This document shows, one piece after another, positions 41,701 to 52,300 of a DNA stretch of 64,000 bases (position 1 is its first letter; every line of letters begins with the position of its first letter). The notes under the pieces are model-generated. The model was given only the letters and a program-made list of their open reading frames with translations. It searched no databases and was not told where the DNA came from. The translations under genes and the position numbers were made by a program. The stretch spans positions 26,174,974 to 26,238,973 of the forward strand of contig NC_089724.1 of the NCBI RefSeq assembly GCF_035083965.1. The letters run 5' to 3'. Source of the stretch: Branchiostoma lanceolatum. Its lineage: Eukaryota > Chordata > Leptocardii > Amphioxiformes > Branchiostomatidae.

Positions 41701-43940
41701 CTGGACTAAGTCGTCACCAAGGTGCTAGATAAAGTTCTTACCAGGAAACGATAGAATCCTGTTACGACATTGTTGCTCTCAGTGTTGATGACAATTTTCA
41801 AAAATGAATATTGCAACTGTGAATAGTTTCATCAGGTTGGTAAGTCACTGAATAAAAAGACTCTTTTTACACAACCAAGTGATTTATTCCACCGACGTTT
41901 CGGTGACCATCTGTCACCTTCTTCAGGTAACCTGTGCTGTATTACTATGTGAACCAGTCAGAATTACCTTGAAGAAGGTGACAGATGGTCACCGAAACGT
42001 CGGTGGAATAAATCTCTTGGTTGTGTAAAAACTTACTTTACTTAGATCGAGCTCCCGCTCGAACCAATCCTGAGAGCTTCCTCCATAGCACTGGTGTAAA
42101 AAGAGTATTTTTATTCAATGAATATTGTAAGTTCGAAAATGTGTAAAAGTACATAGTTTTATCTGCAAACCACCGGTAACATGCAAACATAATTAGTAGT
42201 GAAGCAAAATACTTCGATGTAACACTCACATGAAATTTTGTCTAGTCTGAAGATCTCTCTTTTTTTATCACAGTGACAGACGTGGCCCTGAAGAACCGGA
42301 GCCGGTACTGTGTGCAGTCTCTCACACGGCAGAATCAGACGGTGATAGAAGGCTGCGTCAGCGCGATGGATACAGTCTACGTCAACTACACCAACAACAT
42401 GAAGGACAACGTCGCAGAGGAGATCTTCTGCAAGTCAGTAACAGGACACCTTAAAACTATTTTTAACTGCAATAGAATATCTTGCACTTGATCTTAAAAT
42501 TTTATCTCATGATATTTTCTTCTGTGTCTCCATAAATTGTCACCGTTGCAATTGTTGTGCAAAATTATTCAAATCATTCATTCATTCTCTCAAAAATCCA
42601 CGCTCACTGGCCTGGTATCACCATGTTTTCAATAAATATCGATGTATTTTAGTGATGAACCTAAGATGCAGTCATTCTCAAAAATTCAATACCTGAATAA
42701 CCATTTAAAAATGTTGACTATTGTGGATTAGACTGTAATTTGATATGTACAACCTACCTTAAGCAATAGGCCTCCTTTGTTTCAATAACAAAACTTACGG
42801 ACTTTTAGCTTGATCGAAAAGACCCAATTGATGCAACAACTAAATTTGGTTGTTTTCTACTTCCCCTGTACAGTGAGTACGAGCAGTTCCTGAAATGCGT
42901 CACGGCAGTTCTGGACACAGTCCAGCCTTGTAAAGACACATCCGTGAAAACCGTCATTGGTAAGTTACATACACATATCTGTTCTTTTATCTCTACACTA
43001 ACTGAAAAGGAGATGTTGAATTTATCTTATAATAGATAGTTTTATTTTGTATTTGTCAGCTGTAACGTTATCTGTTTTTCCTGATGTTCTGTACTTAGCC
43101 CAGTGTGACAAAAATGTGCAACAATGGTCTTCATTCATTCATTATTTGTTTCGCATGGCCTTGAGGCGTAACTCCCCAGTTTTTGTACAGTAGGCACAAG
43201 TTGCATAAGGTAGGGCTGTAAGGTTTAATTCACTCACATAGAGATGGAGTCCCTACTCTTATCGATAAGTGCAATTGGTCCTTCAACGTGCTCGAGGTGT
43301 GGATCTCCTCAAACACGGCCATTTTATTCTACGTCGAGCGTTTCCCAAGCTAAGCCATTATCATTAATCTACTTTACAATTGAAATATGTACTGTCAATT
43401 TCTATTCTCATAGTGATGGAAGTGATTAGCTACTGTAAACGAAAATAAGTATCAAACAGTATCAAGTATAGTATATATGAGATTTTTCTTTATTGTTTTT
43501 TTACCTGTATATACTCGAAATGCCTAAGTCAAGAATTCTGTCCCTACAATTGTTTCAAAGACTTGAAAATGTCGTAAATAAGTATAGTTGATTGTAAATA
43601 TCAGTATAAAGTTAAAAAAACTGCAAATGTGTCAATCAATTGTATTCCCAGTTCGATTCCCGCGCAATGCGAAACTGTGATATTTTCAATGAAATAAAAC
43701 CAATCACTTATACATTTTAGTGGTGATTTTATGACGCTGATGGTGAGATGTTACCGCTGTTCTCTTTTAGGTTCGGCCTACACAAACTACTCTCTCACGG
43801 CGAACTATGAATGTGACGATCGGCACAAGGGGTACCGGGGTGGCCAACCCTCCTCCCTGGGACAGACGTGGCTCAGTCTGTGGGTGAACATGGCTGCTGT
43901 TGTACTATGCTTCTTCTTAGTCATGAGGCAGGGGCATTAG
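33037..43940 (+). CDS. Pancreatic-lipase-type lipase with Cys-rich anchored C-terminus (11 exons)
   Basis: Exons: 33037-33091, 35160-35467, 36378-36503, 36987-37089, 37749-37865, 39474-39611, 40271-40370, 41248-41378, 42274-42433, 42874-42959, 43771-43940. Phases match; 1494 nt, 497 aa. It starts with a signal peptide (MSTVLPLYLLVSLL). The alpha/beta-hydrolase part has VCYNGLGCFSN, FIIHGF, VIVVDWKDGA, the nucleophile elbow GHSLGAH (Ser177), GLDPAEP (Asp200), the lid between two cysteines and CSHTRA (His292): a complete Ser-Asp-His triad. It should hydrolyse triglyceride or phospholipid esters outside the cell. After about residue 355 a cysteine-rich region with NQT and NYT sites replaces the PLAT domain of pancreatic lipase. 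A hydrophobic stretch (VNMAAVVLCFFLVM) ends it, so it is membrane-tethered or GPI-linked. Confidence 0.92.
34341..34391 (+). repeat. (GT)n-(G)n simple repeat
   Basis: Alternating GT/GC followed by about 17 G, in the first lipase intron. Confidence 0.9.
35732..35767 (+). repeat. (GAT)n microsatellite
   Basis: About 12 GAT units in lipase intron 2. Confidence 0.95.
36559..36780 (+). repeat. (CTACT)n/(CCACT)n microsatellite
   Basis: Over 40 pentanucleotides, changing from CTACT to CCACT to CTATT, in lipase intron 3, starting about 55 bp after the donor. The ordered change of unit suggests successive spread of variants. Confidence 0.95.
37870..39015 (+). repeat. 119-bp minisatellite, 10 copies, in a lipase intron
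   Basis: Units begin TCTGACATTAAAGGCAACCA and contain ATTTGGGCCCAAAT, a palindrome. Starts fall near 37870, 37989, 38108, 38228, 38347, 38466, 38586, 38702, 38820 and 38939. The first begins 5 nt after the exon 5 boundary. The middle copies are nearly identical and the last two diverge. The open frames seen across it are a by-product of the period. Confidence 0.95.
40540..41203 (+). mobile_element. LINE 3' end in a lipase intron
   Basis: The frame at 40852-41082 encodes a non-LTR ORF2 C-terminus (FICQCPLYDAERSELY, FIFHCLQKRSSQTQP), akin to the copy at 24800-25260. The 3' end is GGCATGAACTTGCAATAAAG, about 45 bp before lipase exon 8. The 5' limit is uncertain. Confidence 0.75.
41421..41572. 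mobile_element. Foldback MITE
   Basis: AATTCTCACCTGCTAACGTTTCG and its complement, with outer AGGAGATTC arms, form a near-perfect hairpin of about 150 bp. Sequence beside it (CTACCAACCTGATGAAATTA) recurs near 44180. Confidence 0.75.
41863..42031. mobile_element. Foldback MITE
   Basis: ACACAACCAAGTGATTTATT, CCACCGACGTTTCGGTGACC and CATCTGTCACCTTCTTCA pair with the right arm. It is about 170 bp, in lipase intron 8, with the same architecture as the previous element. Confidence 0.75.
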
Positions 43941-44024
43941 TAGACGGCACGTTGTGGCAGTCAGATGAGTCTGTTGCATACAATGTACAGTGTTTGTTTG
44001 TTGGATATTGGAGCTTTCCTTTAC

Positions 44025-44215
44025 ACAGCCAGTAATATATCTCACCTGCTTATCTTACCTTTCGATGTCTATTAGACACCTTCCTCATACGCCAAAAATA
44101 GTTACTAAAGCAACTGGATAAAATTTTGAAACGGTCAGACATTTCTAACTGGAGAAAAACTCCGATATCCTGTGATCTACCAACCTGATGAAATTATTCT
44201 CGGAATTGTTTGTAT
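44025..44215. repeat. Degraded foldback/dispersed repeat
   Basis: It contains GCAACTGGATAAAATTTTGA and CTACCAACCTGATGAAATTA, each shared with other repeats in this window (18197, 41421). Confidence 0.6.
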
Positions 44216-44392
44216 GTGCTGATGTACTAGGTCTAAGAACAATTAGCGAACCTAACATTTGTTTTAGAAACTGAAAATGCTGCTCAAACGTTTTATATAA
44301 TTTATTTGCCATGTCGGTATTTTTCCATACAACATAACCATTCGCACTAAAATGGCTAATTTCATTTTCGGTTTAGCGTCTTGCATGAGAAC

Positions 44393-44398
44393 AATAAA
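44393..44398 (+). promoter_or_regulatory. Candidate poly(A) signal of the lipase gene
   Basis: AATAAA about 450 bp after the lipase stop. A degraded foldback and CAAGCAACTGG repeat (44025-44215) would then lie in the 3' UTR. Confidence 0.4.
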
Positions 44399-44906
44399 GT
44401 AGTTGCGCCAGATGATATTAGAGATTTTGTGTACAAAGAACAAAGTTATATGGTATCAGTGCCTTATTTGTACATTTGTGTTTCCGGTGCCAATTTAAAT
44501 TTGAAATATTAATGTGTGATAGTTTTGAGTGATTATGCAAAGTGTTGGCCTTAAAGGGGACCATACTTTATACCATTTTATACTTATTCACTGGAAATGT
44601 GAAATATGTTTTCAGATCACAGCTGTCTTAACGCTTTTATATTATACAGTTTTAAAGCAATTAATGTTGAAGGAAAAGAAACCTTTGTTGCTAGGCTACA
44701 CGTTGAAAAAATTGATCTGGACGATGACTGATGTTGCTGTTTGTACAAATGTTTGCCATAGATTGTGATGTAAAAATGAGAATGTAAGGAAAGGTATATA
44801 CTTTTAATCCAGAAAAATATGGTTACAAAATGTCACCCATTTTTCACCAAGCTGAATAATACACAATATTAATGTCTTCTCGTGCTCGTATGTGTTCTTG
44901 TTTAAG

Positions 44907-45140
44907 CTCCCCTCTCACTGGACCCGCGGCACGCTGGCGGCGTCGCTCCGTCCTAAACTGGATTTGTGTTACCCTTAACTTTATAATGGGAATATCATTC
45001 AAAACGTACAGGTATGACCAAAAAGACACCAAAGCACAAAAAGCTTAAAAGATTGTCGATGAAATGTCGAGGTTTTTTTTTTTCAATTCGATCGGCCACA
45101 GCGACGCTGCCAGCGTGCCGCGGTTCCAGTTAGAGGGGGG
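44907..45140. mobile_element. Foldback MITE with GC-rich arms
   Basis: CCCCTCTCACTGGACCCGCG and the following GGCACGCTGGCGGCGTCGCT pair with the right end. The interior is AT-rich. Part of it (GTGTTACCCTTAACTT) reappears inverted near 45300. Confidence 0.75.
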
Positions 45141-46386
45141 AGGGGGGCTTTACATCTCGTTTCCACCAGAGGTTGCGACCGCCGAGTGATTAGAATTTGA
45201 AAGATCGCACAACGAACACCATAGATGAAGAATAATCATTTACGTTTGAGTGTTTTTGTTGTCTTTTAAATCATACTTTTACATCTTGCCTCATGTTCTA
45301 ATTATGAAATCAAGGGTTACACAATTCAATTTTGGTCGCTTTAGGGTCACTCGGGGATATGTCTTGTGGAAATGGGCCCAATGGGAATCTAATGTGTTTC
45401 AGTTGCCATATTCCACAGAAACATTCCATTATTCGTAAGAAATGTTCAAACGGTATTTAGATGAACACCATTTCTAACAAGTAATAGATAAGGCCGGGTT
45501 GATTTGATTATAGGGGACATCCGTGCGCGCATCAATTTTCGTCCGTTTCCAAAGAAAAAAGTTTATTGCTATGCTGTTAATCGTAAAAAGCAGCTGCAAA
45601 ATGAGAAAATACATATCATAAAATGATCCAGAAAACAGCTATTGATGTCGTAGAATGCCAAAGTCAATTCCAAAGTCAAAGAAGTTTTTAAAAAACAAAG
45701 AAGAGTCTATATTTCGGTGTAGAATTCTCTGTGTGTTTAGTTTTGTTCATCCTTCCTGACCACGTAGATTTCATAATAAAGGCAACTTTTTTATTCGCAC
45801 GCTCGCATCAGTTTTAGAGTCCCCATAAGATGTCATCCATAAAATCAAAGCAACATGACCTGATGTCGTTATACTTGTAATACATATGGATAGTACGTAG
45901 TTCACAGACATGAGAACATCGTCGTGCATTGGGGCGTCCATTTCTAGAACCACCCCCTAAACATCCCAACAACCATTGGAAGGGAATCAGTTTCTCTAAG
46001 ATCCTTGATAGTATCCACGTGTGTGAAAATTAACAAACATGCAATATTAGAATATCATAAATTGTAATTAAGTGATTATACTTGGTCATACTTCGTCCCA
46101 GTGTCATAACCATACCATCATAGTATAGGCATATCATACGCATACGTAATACATTACTTATAAAGCATGCAATACAGTTCAATGTCTTATATATTGATAC
46201 GAACCATTGGCAGACTACCTTCTCCCTAAACGCATAATTGTTGAAAATAAAATATCACCTTTAGGTTTGAAATTAAATTGGGTATACTATAAATATCATG
46301 AAATGATACCCAACGTGCTAACTGCGGCTGCATAGATCACTATCCATTGCATAGTGAGTTTTTGAGCCTAACGTTACTTATTTCGT
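45141..46386. other. Gene-less stretch between convergent lipase and RhoGEF
   Basis: No exon is recognised. It should hold the RhoGEF 3' UTR; the minus-strand AATAAA at 45790-45795 is about 600 bp past its stop. Confidence 0.5.
45790..45795 (-). promoter_or_regulatory. Candidate poly(A) signal of the RhoGEF gene
   Basis: The plus-strand TTTATT reads AATAAA on the coding strand, about 600 bp after the stop codon. Confidence 0.35.
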
Positions 46387-49300
46387 TTAGGGTGTTCCTC
46401 GCACGCAGGGCTGTAGAACTCGCTCAGGCAGAATCCCCGCCCTTCCGTCACGAACTCTGGACACATAGAGCCATACTCCTGCAAAGGACACAGAGACACA
46501 GGGCGTTAATACACGGTACACACACACACATAATGTGAACTTCGGAGAGCCATTGACACAGGACGCTAGTACATGGCACCAACATAGACGTGAGGGACTC
46601 CAAAATGTTGGATATGGATTTTTGAAACTTATAGCCACACTTTGGCAATACGATTGACGTATACAAGGAAACTATATGGTTCATACATGAAAACCGGTGA
46701 ACCGGTGAAAATAACGGGGTTCTTTTCATACATTGCAAACTATCCGCATTTCCTCATCGGACGTGTACTTTACATGGTTGAAATTATCAGAACCAAAATT
46801 GTCGACTCAAATGTAGAAGGTATGTGGCCCATGTACTTACCGGAACCATCAGTTGTTCCTTCAACTTTCACGACGTCATCCTTAAGAAAGGACATATTTT
46901 CATCCGGTAGCTGATTGTCGCACTCGTGTTGAACGATAGCAAACTTGTCGCCTGAGGCAAAAGAATTATAGTAGAAAAATCGAATAATTTTGTTATTCTA
47001 GTAGGGTTGGAATAGCAACTGTTCATTACACGTGTGTTTATTTGAATTTGTAATGACCAGCTCTGCACAAATGCAGTTCAATGCAAATTCTTTGAACGTC
47101 CATGTCATCGACATCATACTGATTTTTACCTTCGCTGAGAAAGTCTTTTTGATAGGCTAAGTGTTTGTTTGTATGTATTGTTGTTTGTGATTGAGCAGAA
47201 TAAATCAAGAAGCTAAGGAAGGACTGATAGTCATAAAATTTGGTATGCGGTTAGGTCTTTGTCTATGAAAAAACTAATTAGAATTTAGACCAATAGCGGC
47301 TTTTTTTCCCTAGCTATTGCAGCATATGTTCCATTTCTATTCTATCTCGTGTTTGGACAAGATATGGTCGTTATTGCTGAGTTGTAGATATCTCTTGTGC
47401 TCAGGTAGCAATTAAGTGACACAAGTTTAGACCTTTTAGCAAATTCCTTTAGAACTGCAGGGGCGTTCTAGCTGCAAACATCGAAAGAGGGTAAGTTGAC
47501 TTTGAGACATTTTCCCAGATTCAGTCTGTTACCTCTCAGCAAAAGAAATAATTTGGACAAGATAAGTGTTGATCTAACCCTCACCATGAACGCCCGGTAA
47601 CTTTCCCTGGCCTTCTCCATCCAGCTGTTCGACAGGGACGTCCATCAGTAACTCAAGCAGCTTATTGTCCTCCCTGATATAAGAAAGGTTGAAATAGTCA
47701 AATTAGATATCATAACAATCTGGTTAAAAAATTCTGCGGGCATGTTTTACTTAAGTAAAACTACAGATCACAGAGGGGTGTCCCTGTGGTGTAGTGGTCC
47801 GCGCTTCGAATTCTGTCTCTCACCACATCTGGTTCAACTTACTTGGACCAGAAGGACTGGGGTTCAAGCCCCAGGTAGGACACCTCTGGACAAGAGGCGC
47901 ATTGAGTCATACCAAAGACTTTACAAAAATGGTACATACTTCTGAAACAGTATGGAAGTTAAACACACTTCACTGCCAGTGGACTAGCCCCCTGCTACAG
48001 TGATTGCACCACAGTGTGGCCCAGGGCTATGAAACGGAGATGGGCACCGCCCTATACATCAATAATGGTGTGGGAGGATTTTAACTTTAACTAACAGAGC
48101 ACAGAAGTAGTAAGATGGTACTAGGCACGAGTAATCTTGATCTTAAATATCTATTTTCTTACTTGGAGTCCGGGTACAGCACGCGCTCGACAGTTTTACC
48201 CTCGTGGTTGGCGCGGAAGGTTACTTGGTACAACTGCTTGCCCTTCTCGAAGGCGCGACACACGGCAGCCCCTACCGGCTGTACCTCCACGAGCCCCCTT
48301 GCGGCGTAGTCTAAAACTTCAAGCTTCCTCTGCTCTCTGAAATTGATAAATGTTATGTTATAAAACATTAATCGTAGACACTTGCAAGAAAGTCTCAAAA
48401 TATCACTTTGGCTGCTTGGTTTCATTACATCACGACTCGCTTTTATAATACGATAACTTAATTGTACAACAACTGCATAAGATACAAAGTATGTCAACGT
48501 CAAAATTAACAATTTCAGGTTAATAAACTACAATTCAAGACACTTTGTAGTATATACAAGTAGCTTATAGTTATGGCATTTCAAGCAGGCAAGTATGGTT
48601 GATGATGTATCGAGAGTATACTCGGCAGTTTTGTACTATGTATATGTACTGATATATATCGATAGAGTTATTAAGACTAAAATGGTGTAAGTTAATCTTA
48701 TATTCCATCTGACCCCTAATTCACTCATGACCTCAATGAAAAGCGGCCTGCAAGCCGATTTGAGCTTCTCATGAATAAACAAAGGTTCAAACTGTAAGGA
48801 AGTAGGAAGAAAATACTTACTTTTGTGCCAGCAAAACTAGATCGTTGCACACGATGAGCTGCACTGATGATTTGTTTTTTCCCTCCTTCACTTCTGTGAC
48901 GTTCCCGGTTTTCTCCAGCCATCTTTCTGGGGACGCGACCTCAGCTCCCTTGGATGGAAACGTCAACAGTGAAGGGTTGTATTTTTCCAGGAATACAACA
49001 CAAAAAAGTTTCATGTTTGCACCTAACGTAATCATGTACATGTATCCCCCCTCGGGTTCACTTACGAAAGATGCCGGACAAATGTTAATGTTACAACGTT
49101 CCTTACATTTCGCTATCTACTGGTATTTCATTACATAATGTTACATTATGTTTTAGTTCGTTCCATTTCGTTCCATTTCGTTCCATTTCGGACTTTTTGG
49201 GGACCCCAAGAGACACTGGCTATATCCAGAAACTTTTCAGATCTAGGGCTTCCGTACCACCAATCGTACAGGCGATTCAACAATGAGATATAGGTCATGT

Positions 49301-52300
49301 CCAGTAACGGGCTTATGAATGAATGAATTTTATTGCTCGACAATTGTACATGGCACAATGTATGGCAACAATAACAAGGCAATCAATACAATACTAAGCT
49401 AGTCTATTCTATACTGAGAGCTATGATTACAAGAATATGGACATAAATGGCGCACTGATATATCAAATGTTTCTATCTGTTACAATACATTCTCTCTTTT
49501 GTAAAGCGCTACATATGTATTGGCCTAAATACTTAGATATGGTGTCGGGGCATGACATGAGTAGATTAAAAATGTCTGTGTTTGCCTTTGGCAAGGGTTT
49601 GCTGGATTTACATGTGATCGTATCCATCAACTTTTGTCTATCTACAGTATATGATGGGCATTTCATTAGGAAATGATATTCGTCTTCAACGCTATTTTGA
49701 CATGAAGGACATCGTCTCTGGTTGGCTGGTATATTATGATATCGGCCTTTTTCTATTATGTGTGTATACAAATCAGCCATACGGCAGAATTTACCTTAGT
49801 TTTGTTAAATGCCAGTCGACCCTGAACCTCCATGGAATCTGCCATGCAGCGAGCCGCTTCGTTGCACCTCTTGACAGCCTGGAGTGGATTATAATAATAA
49901 TAATGGTTTATTGGTCAGAAATCACCCGTGCAATGGCAGCCAGTGCTGAATTGCTGCAGGGTTTACAATCATATAATACAGAACAGATACATATTTGCTC
50001 CACACTTGCACTTTGTGGAACTGTCGCAAGGGTCTGGGCGGCTGCCATTCGGCGCCAGCAGGTGACCTCAATACGACCTTCCCCAACCGAAGTCAGGTAC
50101 CCATTCACACCTGGGTGGAGTGAGGAAAGTCGTGTAAAGTGCCTTTCCGAAGGGCACAACATCGGGGCATATCGGGGTTTCGAACCCGGGACCTCTCGGT
50201 TCTCGGCGAAACACTCTACCAATTGCGCCACACGATGCCACATTTATGACATGATTCATATGATTTATGATATAATGAAAATGAAGCTCATTGCATGTTC
50301 ATGCCCATGGGAGCTAAATGTTAGATACAAGAGAGTAATAGGGAAACTATGCTATGATTATCTTTATCGATAGTTAATATGCTTCTTCTCTCGTCTTGAA
50401 ACATTCTTGCTTTTTAAAACTTGAATCTACAGAGTTGTTCCATTTTATTATAGTTAACTGATGACGCTATAGATGGGAACGTGTAATCTTTTGTTAGGTG
50501 TACATATTTCTGTTTTATCTGTATGGTATTAGCAATGGTATTACGTAGGAATGAGTATATGGTTATATTTATGATAATAACTTAGTACCAAGATGTCAGA
50601 AAACAGTCTGGATGGAGTTAGAAATGAATTTTCAACGCATGATGAAGTACAAGGATCATTCTGAGACTATACCGAACAGTCTGCTGATTCCACTACAAAA
50701 GGAAATCAAGGTTCTTTAAAAGAAGAATTGGCAAAAAACATAAAGCAGAGTGCGAAATCCTTGCCGAACGTGGTAAAGAGTGTTCTGAGCTCTAACGGGC
50801 AGACTCACCACTTTGCTCGCCTTGAGTGCCTCAGTAGCCCATTTCTCATCGTCTGATCCTGACTTCGCGTACTTCAACACAGTCTGGACATGACATCAAC
50901 AGATGGTATAATGTTAAGGGCATGACCATTACCCAGAGCCCCCCTACTAGCAAAACCCAATCACAAGTATCGCTTGATTAGTTAATGATTGGCAGTAAGC
51001 GTATCTACAGAAACATTACTCTTCTTTTCGTTGCAAAATGCAAAAGAAAATAGTACACAGTGGTGCCAAGTAATTTGCTTATATCAGCGTCGCCACAGGT
51101 CAGATCTGCTGTACAATGAAGAACATACTACTAACAGATATAATCTTTGTAGACGGGAACGGGATAGTACTATCAATAGTCCAGGAGAAGACACCTGGGA
51201 ATCTCCTCCCAGACTAGTGTACCTACATGACGTCATGATCAGATTGACATTCGTGACCAACAAAAGTTGTTTACCTCTAACAACAGAGGAAGGCGGGTCA
51301 CGTGTTGCATGGGCATCACGAGGAACGAGTTGAAGTTGTTGCCACGGCAACACGGATCTCGTTCCAGCTTCTCCATTCGTTCCTTGAACAGTTGGTCAGT
51401 CTGACTGCAATAAACACAACACATATTGTTTTATATGAAAGTTCATCCGTGTTGGTAGAATTAATTATTAACAAGACTAAACTTTTCCTCCAACACTATA
51501 CGAGACACTGGGACTTACCCCAAATTTTCGGTTGACTCCATCAACCCTGTTCACGGATTTCTTTGCAAGAGGAGTAAAGGAGGCAATCTGCATCAGAGCC
51601 CACAGACCCACCTTGAACAGAGACGGGGGTAGGCACAAGTTATCTGGCACATATGAAACACTACTGCGATCACGTGTCGCTGACGTCACGCTGCAGTAGC
51701 CGGGTCATTCCGTGAACAGGGTTGATGGAGTCAACTGAAAATTTGGGGTAAGTCCCAGTTTGTCGTTTAGTGTTGGAGGAAAAGTTAAGTCTTGTTAACA
51801 TGTTGTTTAGTATATATACAGTACGTTTAGTACTTGTATGCAGTATGGTGGTGCTGCTGGCAGTATCACCCGTGTAACATTGATCGTAGGCCGTTGATTT
51901 GATTTTGATGTCGAAGCATTGCCCAGCAGCCTGTGACAGAACCTTTATTAGTTTAGATCCAATCAAAACTTGGTGGTAATTTGACGTCACAAAACTTTAT
52001 TGTGACAAAATTTTGTGAACCTGGCCGAAACGGAAACACATCTCAAAACAGTAGCCTACAACAGAACCTCTTTGGGGGGGGGGGGGGGGGGGGCTGAAAA
52101 CAAATCAAGAAGCTCAAGAAAGAAACATTACAAGGAAACTAGGACAGAATAGATCACAAAATCTTGCACAATCTTGTAACCTGTAACAGAACCAACATTT
52201 GACTTTGACAAGAATGTAAAACACAATACAGCAGACGTTCTTACGACAGATACAAGACTATCACAAGAAGGCCCTCAGCTTGAGTTCGTGCGGCGATCTT

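Noticed and set aside
49651-50373. 240-residue plus-strand frame
   Set aside because: It is antisense to a RhoGEF exon, a LINE and a SINE, which explain the sequence better.
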